Notes under the pieces: generated by a model
Seen by the model: the letters and a program-made list of their open reading frames with translations, nothing else
Told to the model about the DNA's origin: nothing
Database searches by the model: none
In this document: one piece after another, positions 50,115 to 57,783 of the stretch
Numbering within the stretch: the stretch's first letter is position 1
How the letters are laid out: the number at the start of each line of letters is the position of its first letter
Made by a program: the position numbers and the translations under genes
Assembly (NCBI RefSeq): GCF_000743535.1
Contig: NZ_AVCJ01000001.1
Span: forward strand, 62,001 to 126,000
Origin: Arenimonas donghaensis DSM 18148 = HO3-R19
GTDB lineage: Bacteria; Pseudomonadota; Gammaproteobacteria; Xanthomonadales; Xanthomonadaceae
Direction of reading: 5' to 3'
DNA length: 64,000 nt

Positions 50115-50190
50115 GTAGGAGCGCCTTCAGGCGCGAAGCTCTGCTTCGCCAAAGCAAAGTCAAAAAATTCGCGCCTGAAGGCGCTCCTAC
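50115..50190. repeat. REP pair, variant B, at the 5' end of the RAYT gene
   Basis: Inverted GTAGGAGCGCCTTCAGGCGC units flank a spacer that is the reverse complement of the one in other variant B copies (GCCAAAGCAAAGTCAAAA). The pair is therefore inverted relative to 49495-49574, so the RAYT is bounded by oppositely oriented copies. Confidence 0.9.
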
Positions 50191-50205
50191 AGGGGTGGGG
50201 CCGGG

Positions 50206-51813
50206 TTACATGCGGAAGACGCCGAAGCGGTCTTTTTCGATGGGGGCGTTGAGGCTGGCGGAGATGGCGAGGCCCAGGACGCGGCGGGTGTCGGCGGGGT
50301 CGATGATGCCGTCGTCCCAAAGGCGCGCGCTGGCGTAGTAGGGGTGGCCCTGGTGTTCGTACTGGTCGCGGATGGGGGCCTTGAAGGCTTCTTCCTCGTC
50401 GGCGGACCAGGTCTTGCCGGCGCCTTCGATGCCGTCGCGCTTGACCGTGGCCAGGACGCTAGCGGCCTGTTCGCCGCCCATCACCGAGATGCGGGCATTG
50501 GGCCACATCCACAGGAAACGGCCGCCGTAGGCGCGGCCGCACATGGCGTAGTTGCCGGCGCCGAAAGACCCGCCGATGACCACGGTGAACTTGGGCACGT
50601 GGCTGCAGGCCACGGCGGTGACCATCTTGGCACCGTCCTTGGCGATGCCGGCGTTTTCGTATTTCTTGCCGACCATGAAGCCGGTGATGTTCTGCAGGAA
50701 CACCAGCGGGATGTCACGCTGGTTGCACAGTTCGATGAAGTGCGCGCCCTTGAGCGCGCTTTCGGCGAACAGGATGCCGTTGTTGGCGATGATGCCCACC
50801 GGGTAACCGTGGATGTGCGCAAAGCCGCAGACCAGGGTCTTGCCGTAGCGCGCCTTGAACTCCTGGAACTCGCTGCCATCGACAACGCGGGCGATGACCT
50901 CGCGGATGTCGAAGGGCCGGCGGGTGTCCTTGGGGATGACGCCGTAGAGCTCTTCAGCCGGGTAGAGCGGTTCGCGCGGCGGCAGCACGGCCACCGGCAG
51001 CTGCTTGCGCCGGTTGAGGTGCCGGACCACGTCACGGGCGATCTGCAGCGCATGGCGGTCGTTTTCAGCGAAGTGGTCGGCGACGCCGCTGACGGACGTG
51101 TGCACCTCGGCGCCGCCAAGTGATTCGGCGTCCACCACTTCACCGGTGGCGGCCTTCACCAGGGGCGGGCCGCCCAGGAAGATCGTGCCTTGTTCCTTGA
51201 CGATGATCGATTCGTCGCACATCGCCGGCACGTAGGCGCCGCCGGCCGTGCAGCTGCCCATCACCACGGCGACCTGCGGGATATTCTTCGCGCTCAGCCG
51301 GGCCTGGTTGTAGAAGATGCGGCCGAAGTGCTCCTTGTCCGGGAAAACCTCGTCCTGCAGCGGCAGGAAGGCGCCGCCCGAATCGACCAGATAGATGCAG
51401 GGCAGGTGGTTTTCCAGCGCCACTTCCTGGGCCCGCAGGTGCTTCTTGACCGTCATCGGGAAGTAGGTGCCGCCCTTGACGGTGGCGTCGTTGGCGACGA
51501 CCACCACCTCGGTGCCATGCACGCGGCCGATGCCGGTGATGACGCCGGCGGCCGGCGCGGCGCCGTCGTACATGCCCTCGGCGGCCAGGGCCGACAGTTC
51601 GAGGAAGGGGGAGCCGGGGTCGAGCAGGGCGGCGATGCGCTCGCGCGGCAGCAGCTTGCCGCGTTCGGTGTGCTTCTTGCGCGGCTTCTCGCCGCCGCCC
51701 AGGGCGACCTGGGCCAGACGCGCCTCCAGGTCCTGCACCGCGGCGCGCAGCTGCGCGGCGTTGTCCTGGAAGGCCGGGTCGCGGGGATCGATGTGGCTGC
51801 TGAGGATGCTCAT
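50206..51813 (-). CDS. liuB: 3-methylcrotonyl-CoA carboxylase, beta subunit
   Basis: This 535-residue carboxyltransferase moves CO2 from biotin on the alpha subunit to methylcrotonyl-CoA. It has the two-domain crotonase-like fold with [18 protein letters not shown] and [20 protein letters not shown], the oxyanion loops that distinguish MCC beta. The start is ATG 51813 ([18 protein letters not shown]). It is separated from its partner gene by ECH, feoAB and the RAYT, unlike the compact liuRABCDE order. Confidence 0.95.
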   Translation of the reverse strand: MSILSSHIDPRDPAFQDNAAQLRAAVQDLEARLAQVALGGGEKPRKKHTERGKLLPRERIAALLDPGSPFLELSALAAEGMYDGAAPAAGVITGIGRVHGTEVVVVANDATVKGGTYFPMTVKKHLRAQEVALENHLPCIYLVDSGGAFLPLQDEVFPDKEHFGRIFYNQARLSAKNIPQVAVVMGSCTAGGAYVPAMCDESIIVKEQGTIFLGGPPLVKAATGEVVDAESLGGAEVHTSVSGVADHFAENDRHALQIARDVVRHLNRRKQLPVAVLPPREPLYPAEELYGVIPKDTRRPFDIREVIARVVDGSEFQEFKARYGKTLVCGFAHIHGYPVGIIANNGILFAESALKGAHFIELCNQRDIPLVFLQNITGFMVGKKYENAGIAKDGAKMVTAVACSHVPKFTVVIGGSFGAGNYAMCGRAYGGRFLWMWPNARISVMGGEQAASVLATVKRDGIEGAGKTWSADEEEAFKAPIRDQYEHQGHPYYASARLWDDGIIDPADTRRVLGLAISASLNAPIEKDRFGVFRM

Positions 51814-51856
51814 GCGCTCGGTTCTTGGGGCAATCCCCCGAGTTTAAGCGCCCCGG

Positions 51857-51890
51857 CAAAAAAAAACCGCCGGCACGGGGCCGGCGGTTT
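51857..51890 (-). terminator. Terminator of the Ala-rich lipoprotein gene
   Basis: AAACCGCCGGC (51864-51874) pairs with GCCGGCGGTTT (51880-51890); read on the minus strand it ends in nine T residues. It lies 20 bp past the stop of the gene at 51911-52273. Confidence 0.9.
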
Positions 51891-51910
51891 CCTTGGCGAC
51901 GCTGCGGGGA

Positions 51911-52273
51911 TCACTCCTCGCCGGCGGCGGCCTCTTCGTCGGTGGTGATGGCTTCGTCGGCGTTCTCGGCGGCTTCGTTCGCCGCGTTCTCGATGGCGTC
52001 ACCGGCATTTTCCATGGCGTCCTTCATTTCGTCGCCGGCTTCTTCCATCTCGTCGCCCATTTCGTCCATGGCGGCGTTGGCTTCGGCAGCGGCTTCTTCC
52101 ATGTTGGCTTCGGCGTTGGCGGCGGCGGCCTCGGCGATGTCACCGGTTTCTTCGGCGGCGTTCTCGATCGCGGCGCCGGCTTCGTCGGCTTCCTGCTCGG
52201 TCTGCGGGCTGCAGGCGGCCAGGCCGAAGGCGAGGGCGATGGCGGAAGCAAGTGCAAGGGTCTGGGTGCGCAT
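51911..52273 (-). CDS. Ala/Glu-rich helical lipoprotein
   Basis: This 120-residue protein has a lipoprotein signal (FGLAAC lipobox, Cys21). Beyond it comes an almost uninterrupted run of Ala, Glu, Asp, Asn and Met (for example EEAGDEMKDAMENAGDAIEN), predicted as one long acidic amphipathic helix or coiled coil. I recognise no family beyond this Ala-rich lipoprotein type. AAAGGAAC precedes ATG 52273. A paralogue of the same design lies 95 bp upstream, so the pair probably arose by duplication. Confidence 0.75.
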   Translation of the reverse strand: MRTQTLALASAIALAFGLAACSPQTEQEADEAGAAIENAAEETGDIAEAAAANAEANMEEAAAEANAAMDEMGDEMEEAGDEMKDAMENAGDAIENAANEAAENADEAITTDEEAAAGEE

Positions 52274-52368
52274 GTCTGATGTTCCTTTAATTATGGTTTT
52301 CGCGACCAGTGTCGGTCGCCGTTGGGCAGCATACCCGTGTCGAAGGGCAAGTGCGATTCAGTGCTGTA

Positions 52369-52749
52369 TCAGTCGTTGCCTTCGGCGGCTTCGTCGGCGG
52401 CCTGTTCGGCCACGTCCGCAGCTTCCTCGGCGATGTCTTCGGCCTGCTCGGCCATGTCGGCAGCAGCGTCGGCCATTTCCTCGGAACCCGCGGCAACCGC
52501 GTCGGCAGCGGCGTCGGCAGCGACGTCGGCTGCGTCAGCAGCGACTTCGGCCGAGCTGGCCGCGGCATCGGCCGCAACTTCGGTGGCAGCGTCGGTGGCT
52601 GCCGCGGAAGCTTCGGCGGCCTCCATGGCCGCGTCGTCGGCGGCCGCGGCGGCGTCTTGAGCTGCATCGGCCGCCTGCTCAGCTTGGTTGGAGCAGGCTG
52701 CCAAGGCCAGGCCGAGGGCCGTGGCGAGCAGCATCTTGTTCAGGGACAT
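52369..52749 (-). CDS. Ala-rich helical lipoprotein (paralogue)
   Basis: This 126-residue protein has a lipobox LALAAC (Cys17 by ATG 52749) followed by a near-continuous Ala/Asp/Glu helix with a short repeating ADAAADV-like pattern. It contains no aromatic residues or cysteines after the signal. The start MSLNKMLLATALGLALAAC was chosen because it begins the signal peptide; a longer frame runs into the promoter. Such helices may sit in the periplasm as spacers or stress proteins, but no function is known. Confidence 0.75.
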   Translation of the reverse strand: MSLNKMLLATALGLALAACSNQAEQAADAAQDAAAAADDAAMEAAEASAAATDAATEVAADAAASSAEVAADAADVAADAAADAVAAGSEEMADAAADMAEQAEDIAEEAADVAEQAADEAAEGND

Positions 52750-52785
52750 GGATGAATTCCTCGTCTGGACGTAGGGAAAACAAAA

Positions 52786-52840
52786 CGTGTTCGGAATGAA
52801 CACGCCGACAAAATCATGTCAGGAACTGAACGGGAGTCAA
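52786..52840 (-). promoter_or_regulatory. Promoter and 7-bp palindrome before the lipoprotein pair
   Basis: On the minus strand TTGACT (52840-52835), a 16-bp spacer and CATGAT (52818-52813) predict an RNA start near 52806. Just downstream CGTGTTC (52786-52792) and GAACACG (52798-52804) form a palindrome at about +2 to +20, which could be an operator or a 5' mRNA hairpin. The surrounding 52790-52890 is unusually AT-rich for this genome. Confidence 0.55.
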
Positions 52841-52903
52841 GCGGTCGCTTGTTTTAACTAAAATTGAACGAATTACTGATCAGGACTAAACAAGCCCTGT
52901 GAA

Positions 52904-52928
52904 CGGGCGCCCCGCGGTGCGGGGCGCC
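52904..52928 (-). other. GC-rich stem-loop after the thiolase gene
   Basis: GGGCGCCCCGC and GCGGGGCGCCC form an 11-bp stem with a 3-base loop directly after the thiolase stop. No T tract follows, so it may protect the mRNA end or act as a weak terminator. Confidence 0.55.
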
Positions 52929-52935
52929 CCGGCGC

Positions 52936-54111
52936 TCAGGCGAGTTCGATCGCCAGCGCGGTCGCTTCGCCGCCGCCGATGCACAGGGCGGCCACGCCGC
53001 GCTTGCCGCCACGGCGCTTGAGCGCATTGACCAGGGTCACCACCAGCCGGGCGCCGGAGGCGCCGATGGGGTGGCCCAGGGCGCAGGCGCCACCGTGCAC
53101 GTTGAGCTTGTCGTGCGGCACGCCCAGCTCCTTCATCGGGGCCATGGCGACCACCGCGAAGGCTTCGTTGACCTCGAACAGGTCGACGTCGCCGACCTTC
53201 CAGCCGGCCTTGTCCAGCACCTTCTGGATCGCCGTCACCGGGGCGGTGGTGAACCACTCGGGCGCCTGGGAATGCGTGGCGTGCGCCACGATGGTGGCGA
53301 TCGTGGCCAGGCCCTGGGCCTTGGCGGCTTCTTCCGAGGCCAGCACCACGGCGGCGGCGCCGTCGTTGATCGACGAGGAGGCCGCGGCGGTGATGGTGCC
53401 GTCCTTCTTGAAGGCCGGGCGCAGGGTCGGGATCTTCTCGATGTTGCAGCGGCCGGGCTGTTCGTCGGTGTCGAACACGACGTCACCCTTGCGGCCACTG
53501 ACGGTGACCGGGGCGATTTCGTCCTTGAACGACCCATCGGCCTGCGCCGCCAGGGCGCGGCGCACGGATTCGGCGGCGTAGGCGTCCTGCTCTTCGCGGC
53601 TGAAGCTGTACTTTTCGGCGCACTTCTCGCCGAACACGCCCATGGCCTGCTTGTCGTAGGGGTTGACCAGGCCGTCCCAGGCCATGTGGTCGAGCATCTC
53701 GGTGCTGCCGAACTTGGTGCCGGTGCGCGAGTTCATCAGCAGGTGCGGCGCGTTGGTCATCGACTCCATGCCGCCGGCGACGACGACGCTGGCCGAGCCG
53801 GCCTTGATCAAGTCGTGGCCCATCATGATGGCCTTCATGCCCGAGCCGCAGACCTTATTGATGGTGGTGCAGCCGGCGGAGATCGGCAGGCCGGCGCCCA
53901 GTGCCGCCTGGCGGGCGGGGGCCTGGCCCAGGCCGGCGGGCAGCACACAGCCCATGATGACTTCATCGACCTTGTCGGCGGCGATGCCGGCCTGTTCAAC
54001 CGCAGCCTGGATGGCGGTGCTGCCCAACTGGGTGGCGGGCACGCCGGTGAACTGGCCCAGCAGGGCCCCGAGGGCGGTGCGCTTGGCACCGGCGATGACG
54101 ACCTTGGACAT
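52936..54111 (-). CDS. Acetyl-CoA C-acetyltransferase (thiolase II)
   Basis: This 391-residue enzyme interconverts acetoacetyl-CoA and two acetyl-CoA, so it can use acetoacetate made by HMG-CoA lyase after CoA activation. It has the acylated Cys88 in NKVCGSGMKA, NEAFAVVAM, HGGACALGHPIGASGAR and the second Cys in ALCIGGGEATA. All four thiolase motifs are intact. It lies between isovaleryl-CoA dehydrogenase and the lipoprotein genes, on the same strand as the leucine genes. It could also serve PHB or isoleucine breakdown. Confidence 0.94.
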   Translation of the reverse strand: MSKVVIAGAKRTALGALLGQFTGVPATQLGSTAIQAAVEQAGIAADKVDEVIMGCVLPAGLGQAPARQAALGAGLPISAGCTTINKVCGSGMKAIMMGHDLIKAGSASVVVAGGMESMTNAPHLLMNSRTGTKFGSTEMLDHMAWDGLVNPYDKQAMGVFGEKCAEKYSFSREEQDAYAAESVRRALAAQADGSFKDEIAPVTVSGRKGDVVFDTDEQPGRCNIEKIPTLRPAFKKDGTITAAASSSINDGAAAVVLASEEAAKAQGLATIATIVAHATHSQAPEWFTTAPVTAIQKVLDKAGWKVGDVDLFEVNEAFAVVAMAPMKELGVPHDKLNVHGGACALGHPIGASGARLVVTLVNALKRRGGKRGVAALCIGGGEATALAIELA

Positions 54112-54166
54112 GACGACTCCGGGAGGTGTGGGGAATTCCCCATTATATGCCGCCCGCCAAGCCCCG

Positions 54167-54251
54167 GTAGGAGCGGCTTCAGCCGCGAAGCTTCTGATTT
54201 CGCCCTGGTTGCCGGGCCCTGGAAAAGATTCGCGCCTGAAGGCGCTCCTAC
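54167..54251. repeat. Chimeric REP pair (variant C left, variant B right)
   Basis: The left unit is GTAGGAGCGGCTTCAGCCGC and the right unit is the complement of GTAGGAGCGCCTTCAGGCGC, around a spacer (GATTTCGCCCTGG...) unlike the other copies. The two arms cannot pair fully with each other. It separates thiolase from isovaleryl-CoA dehydrogenase. Confidence 0.85.
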
Positions 54252-54261
54252 AAGGGGGCGC

Positions 54262-55419
54262 TCAGCCGCGGTCTTCGAACAGTTCGCGGCCGATCAGCAT
54301 GCGGCGGATTTCGTTGGTGCCGGCGCCGATGGCGTAGAGCTTGGCGTCGCGCAGGATCCGGCCGGTGGCGTATTCATTGATGTAGCCATTGCCGCCCAGC
54401 GCCTGGATGCCTTCCAGGGCGACCTGCACCGCCGACTCGCTGGCGTGCAGCAGGCAGCTGGCGGAATCGACCCGGCTGGCGTGGCCGGCGTCGAAGTCGC
54501 GCGCCACCTGGTAGGCGAACGCCCGGGACGACTGCAGCGCGGTATACATGTCGGCGATCTTGCCCTGCATCAGGCCGAAGGTGCCGATGGCCGCGTCGAA
54601 CTGCTTGCGCTCGCGCACGTAGGGCAGGGCGATGTCCAGCGCCGCCTGCATCAGCCCCAGCGGGCCGCCGGTGAGCACCAGGCGCTCGGTGTTGAGGCCG
54701 CTCATCAGGACCTTCACGCCCTGGTTCACTTCGCCCAGCACGTTTTCCGCCGGGATTTCGCAGTCCTCGAACACCAGCTCGCAGGTGTTGGAGCCACGCA
54801 TGCCCAGCTTGTCGAGCTTCTGGGCGGTGGAGAAACCCTTCATGCCCTTCTCGACCAGGAAGGCGGTCATGCAGCGCGAGCCCGCGTCCTTGCCGGCGGT
54901 GCGCATGTAGACCACCAGCACGTCGGCCTCGGGGCCGTTGGTGATCCACATCTTGTTGCCATTGGCGACCCAGACGCCGTCGCGAAGTTCGGCGCGGCAG
55001 CTCATCGAGCCGACCACGTCGGACCCGGCGCCCGGCTCGGACATCGCCAGCGCGCCCTTGGACTCGCCGCTGCACAGCTTGGGCAGGAACTTGCGACGCT
55101 GCTCGTCGCTGCCGTTGGCGTAGAGGTTGGCCACGCACAGGTTGCTGTGCGCGCCGTAGCTCAGGCCGACCGAACCCGAGGCGCGGGAGATTTCCTCCAT
55201 CGCCACCAGGTGGGCCAGGTAGCCCATGTCCGAGCCGCCGAATTCCGAGGGCACGGTCAGGCCCAGCAGGCCCATCTCCCCCAGCTTGGGCCACAGGTCC
55301 TGCGGGAAGGCGTTGTCTTCGTCGATCTGCGCCGCCCGCGGGGCGATCTCGCTGTCCGCGAAGCGCCGGACGGCGTCGCGCAGGGCGTCGAGGTCTTCAC
55401 CGAGGGGGAAAGGGCGCAT
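54262..55419 (-). CDS. liuA: Isovaleryl-CoA dehydrogenase
   Basis: This 385-residue FAD acyl-CoA dehydrogenase oxidises isovaleryl-CoA to 3-methylcrotonyl-CoA. The catalytic Glu245 lies in the helix G position as [15 protein letters not shown], the feature that separates isovaleryl-CoA dehydrogenases from most others, where Glu is near residue 370. [12 protein letters not shown] and [12 protein letters not shown] are family motifs. ATG 55419 was used. Electrons pass to ETF. It supplies the substrate of the MCC genes on its left. Confidence 0.94.
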   Translation of the reverse strand: MRPFPLGEDLDALRDAVRRFADSEIAPRAAQIDEDNAFPQDLWPKLGEMGLLGLTVPSEFGGSDMGYLAHLVAMEEISRASGSVGLSYGAHSNLCVANLYANGSDEQRRKFLPKLCSGESKGALAMSEPGAGSDVVGSMSCRAELRDGVWVANGNKMWITNGPEADVLVVYMRTAGKDAGSRCMTAFLVEKGMKGFSTAQKLDKLGMRGSNTCELVFEDCEIPAENVLGEVNQGVKVLMSGLNTERLVLTGGPLGLMQAALDIALPYVRERKQFDAAIGTFGLMQGKIADMYTALQSSRAFAYQVARDFDAGHASRVDSASCLLHASESAVQVALEGIQALGGNGYINEYATGRILRDAKLYAIGAGTNEIRRMLIGRELFEDRG

Positions 55420-55488
55420 GGACGACTCCGTGTCTGTGGGTAACGCAATGATGACCGGGCCGCCGTGGCGGCCCGGTCAAGGCCGGGC

Positions 55489-56589
55489 TCAGTTGCCCCG
55501 GCGGCCCTGGAAGCGCGGCGCGGCGGCGCCCAGGTGCGGCAGGCGCAGCTTGCCGATGGCGGTGATGCGCTCTTCGGCCATGCGGTCGGCGGCCTTGTAG
55601 GTCGGGATCTTGTCGCGGTCGGCGATCTCGAAGATGCGGCCCAGGTTGTAGTAGATGGTGCGCATCATGCGCATGGCGCGCTCGCGGTTGTAGCCGTCGA
55701 TCTCGAGCGAGACGTTCATCAGGCCGCCGGCGTTGACGGCGTAGTCCGGGGCATAGAGCATGCCGCGCTTTTCGAGCTCGACGCCGATTTCGTCGTTGGC
55801 GAGCTGGTTGTTGGCGGCGCCGCAGATGACCTTGCACTTCAGGCGCGGCAGGGTCTGTTCGTTGATGGTGCCGCCCAGGGCGGTCGGCGAGTACACGTCG
55901 GCGTCGACGTCGTAGATGTCGTCCAGGGCCACGGCCTCGCAGCCGAACTCATCGACGGCGCGCTGCACGGCGGCCTTGTTGATGTCGGTGACGAAGACCT
56001 TGGCGCCGCGCTCGCGCAGCAGCTTCACGAATTCCATGCCGACGTGGCCGACGCCCTGCACGGCGTAGGAGTACTTGCCCACGTCTTCGTCGCCGAACTT
56101 CACCTGCAGCGAGGCCAGCAGGCCCTGCAGGGTGCCGTAGGCGGTGAACGGCGACGGGTCGCCCGAACCACCGTGCACCTGGTGCACGCCGGTGACGTAG
56201 TCGGTTTCGCGCAGCACGTATTCCATGTCGTTGACGTCGATGCCGACGTCCTCGGCGGTGATGTAGCGGCCGCCCAGGGAGTTCACGAAACGGCCGAAGG
56301 CGCGGAACAGCGCTTCGGACTTGTCCTTGTTCGGGTCGCCCCAGATCACCGCCTTGCCACCGCCCAGGTTCAGGCCCGACACGGCCGCCTTGTAGGTCAT
56401 GCCGCGGCTCAGGCGCAGCACGTCCTTCAGGGCCTCTTCCTCGGAGGCGTACGGCCACATGCGCGTACCGCCCAGGGCCGGGCCCAGCACGGTGTTGTGG
56501 ATCGCGATGATGGCCTTCAGGCCCGCGTCCTTGTTGTGGCAGAACACCACTTCCTCGTGGTTCGAGGTCGAGATGGTTTCGAAGATCAT
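55489..56589 (-). CDS. ldh: Leucine dehydrogenase (Glu/Leu/Phe/Val dehydrogenase family)
   Basis: This 366-residue NAD enzyme deaminates leucine, and often valine and isoleucine, to keto acids, the entry to the pathway encoded beside it. It has the catalytic lysines Lys67 in SRGMTYK and Lys79 in NLGGGKAVIWGD, a GVGHVGMEF Rossmann loop and ICGAANNQLA. ATG 56589 with GGAG upstream was preferred over a start 19 codons earlier. Phenylalanine dehydrogenase is a relative; the gene context favours leucine. The AT-rich stretch at 56640-56700 should hold its promoter. Confidence 0.92.
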   Translation of the reverse strand: MIFETISTSNHEEVVFCHNKDAGLKAIIAIHNTVLGPALGGTRMWPYASEEEALKDVLRLSRGMTYKAAVSGLNLGGGKAVIWGDPNKDKSEALFRAFGRFVNSLGGRYITAEDVGIDVNDMEYVLRETDYVTGVHQVHGGSGDPSPFTAYGTLQGLLASLQVKFGDEDVGKYSYAVQGVGHVGMEFVKLLRERGAKVFVTDINKAAVQRAVDEFGCEAVALDDIYDVDADVYSPTALGGTINEQTLPRLKCKVICGAANNQLANDEIGVELEKRGMLYAPDYAVNAGGLMNVSLEIDGYNRERAMRMMRTIYYNLGRIFEIADRDKIPTYKAADRMAEERITAIGKLRLPHLGAAAPRFQGRRGN

Positions 56590-56744
56590 GGAAGGCTCCG
56601 GTCTGGCGGACTGCGCGGGGCCGGGGTCGGCGCCTCGTGCGATCAAACTTGAAATAAAGCCCGCAAGTTATTGAATTTAATGGCCTGCAATATGCAATCG
56701 CAGGGCCTCGCCGGCTGGCGGCGCGGCGTAGTGTAAAGCAAACG
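56590..56744. promoter_or_regulatory. Intergenic region upstream of leucine dehydrogenase
   Basis: The first part of the 490-bp gap between leucine dehydrogenase and the gene at 57082 is AT-rich around 56640-56700 and must hold the leucine dehydrogenase promoter, but no element stands out. No gene was seen in it. The rest of the gap holds the candidate RNA (56745-56962) and a chimeric REP pair. Confidence 0.4.
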
Positions 56745-56962
56745 CTCTAGCCGGGCAGGGCCGTGCGTGGCGGGTCGCCCGGGTACGTCCGTCGGCCAGG
56801 ACGGACCGTCCGGCGGTGGCGCCGCAGCGGCATGGCCGATGCGCCCCGGTCCCGGCGTTGGTCTAAGTGCTTGGCGGTTTTGTCTCTCCCCGGAGAACCG
56901 CCAGCCTCCAACCCTAGAGCAGGGTTCGTTGGGCGACCACCGCGTGGTCGCCCTTTTTTTTT
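56745..56962 (+). ncRNA. Candidate structured small RNA ending in a strong terminator
   Basis: No convincing reading frame was found here. The + strand folds into GGCGGTT...AACCGCC (about 56872-56902) with a C-rich loop including TCTCTCCCC, AACCCT/AGGGTT (about 56910-56926), then a terminator. The extreme terminator and the 120 bp before the next gene suggest an independent transcript. The C-rich loop could pair with Shine-Dalgarno sequences, as described for sX13-like RNAs of xanthomonads, but this is not the recognisable sX13, 6S or SRP RNA. The 5' end is not defined. Confidence 0.4.
56931..56962 (+). terminator. Strong terminator of the candidate small RNA
   Basis: GGGCGACCAC (56931-56940) and GTGGTCGCCC (56944-56953) form a perfect 10-bp stem with a 3-base loop, followed by nine T residues. 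It points to a + strand transcript upstream. Confidence 0.92.
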
Positions 56963-56971
56963 GCAGTTCTC

Positions 56972-57050
56972 TGTGGGAGGGACTTCAGTCCCGAATCTTT
57001 TGATTTTCGGCCTTTGGCAAAAAAGCTTCGCGCCTGAAGGCGCTCCTACA
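56972..57050. repeat. Chimeric REP pair (variant A left, variant B right)
   Basis: The left unit is TGTGGGAGGGACTTCAGTCC; the right unit is the complement of GTAGGAGCGCCTTCAGGCGC. The spacer keeps a TTTTGATTTTCGGCCTTTGG version of the conserved one. It lies 31 bp before the next gene. Confidence 0.88.
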
Positions 57051-57081
57051 GGGTTCAGGGCCTTGGTTTAGACTGCCGGGC

Positions 57082-57732
57082 ATGGCCGAATCCACCCGCG
57101 TCGACGATCTGCCCGGCACCTTTGGTTATGGCGCCGGCGTGCTTTACGGCCTGCCGCAGCCGCCGCGCTGGATGGGCGAGGTCGGGCCGGACCTGAGCAA
57201 GGTGCTGCTGCTGATGGCCGGCGGTGAGCTGCTCTACGGCCACCTCACCGGGCTCGACTGGGAAGGCGGCAACGTGCTGCTGCGGGCCAAGGACGAGACC
57301 CTGGTGCACCCGCTGTCGGACCTGCGCGGGATCCTGCTCAGCGGCGAGGCCCGGCTGGGCCGGGCGCCGGTGGCACCCGTCGGCACCCTCACCAGCACCC
57401 TGAACTACCGCGACGGCGGCGACTGGATGCTGCAGGCGCACGCGGTGCACGTGGACCTGTTCGGCGCCGGTTTTTTCACCATCGCCGAGAGCCGGCTGCA
57501 GGCCGTGTTCGTGCCCTGGCGGGTGCTCACCGACAACGAACTGAAGCTGCGCTCGGGCCTGTCCGACCACCAGCGCGCCCGCATCCAGCGCGAGGTCGCC
57601 TTCCGCCGCGGCGCCGACATCGACCGCCTGGAAAAGGCCAGCCTGAGTCGCGTCCCGGGCGAGGTTCGCGACGATGCCGACGTCCGGCGCAGCGCGTTTG
57701 CCAAGGCCTTCTGCAAGGCCCTGGGCGGTTGA
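57082..57732 (+). CDS. Unrecognised soluble protein, possibly DUF6982-like
   Basis: This 216-residue protein has no signal peptide or membrane segment. Two similar beta-rich parts are visible: GGELLYGHLTGLDWEGGNVL ending in DLRGILLSG (about 47-92), and LNYRDGGDW ending in FTIAESRLQAVFVP (about 107-150). The pattern recalls DUF6982-type beta domains (RDG followed by LKAVFFV), but this is a visual resemblance only. The C-terminal ~60 residues are helical and charged. It precedes the TPR-sulfotransferase by 51 bp and may share its transcript. Function unknown. Confidence 0.65.
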   Translation: MAESTRVDDLPGTFGYGAGVLYGLPQPPRWMGEVGPDLSKVLLLMAGGELLYGHLTGLDWEGGNVLLRAKDETLVHPLSDLRGILLSGEARLGRAPVAPVGTLTSTLNYRDGGDWMLQAHAVHVDLFGAGFFTIAESRLQAVFVPWRVLTDNELKLRSGLSDHQRARIQREVAFRRGADIDRLEKASLSRVPGEVRDDADVRRSAFAKAFCKALGG

Positions 57733-57783
57733 GCACGCCTTGACGCATTGCCAGCGCCGGCACGCTTGCCGGACACTTCGCCC

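Noticed and set aside
52300-52320. Hairpin GCGACC/GGTCGC between the lipoprotein genes as a terminator
   Set aside because: No T tract follows on the minus strand, so the two genes may be co-transcribed.
56745-56962. 6S RNA, SRP RNA or RNase P RNA
   Set aside because: None of the conserved cores (6S bubble, SRP GGAA loop region, RNase P conserved regions) could be found.
18521-57050. Repeated palindromes as a CRISPR array
   Set aside because: The copies are scattered over 40 kb, occur as inverted pairs, lack uniform spacing and unique spacers, and no cas gene is present. They fit REP elements.
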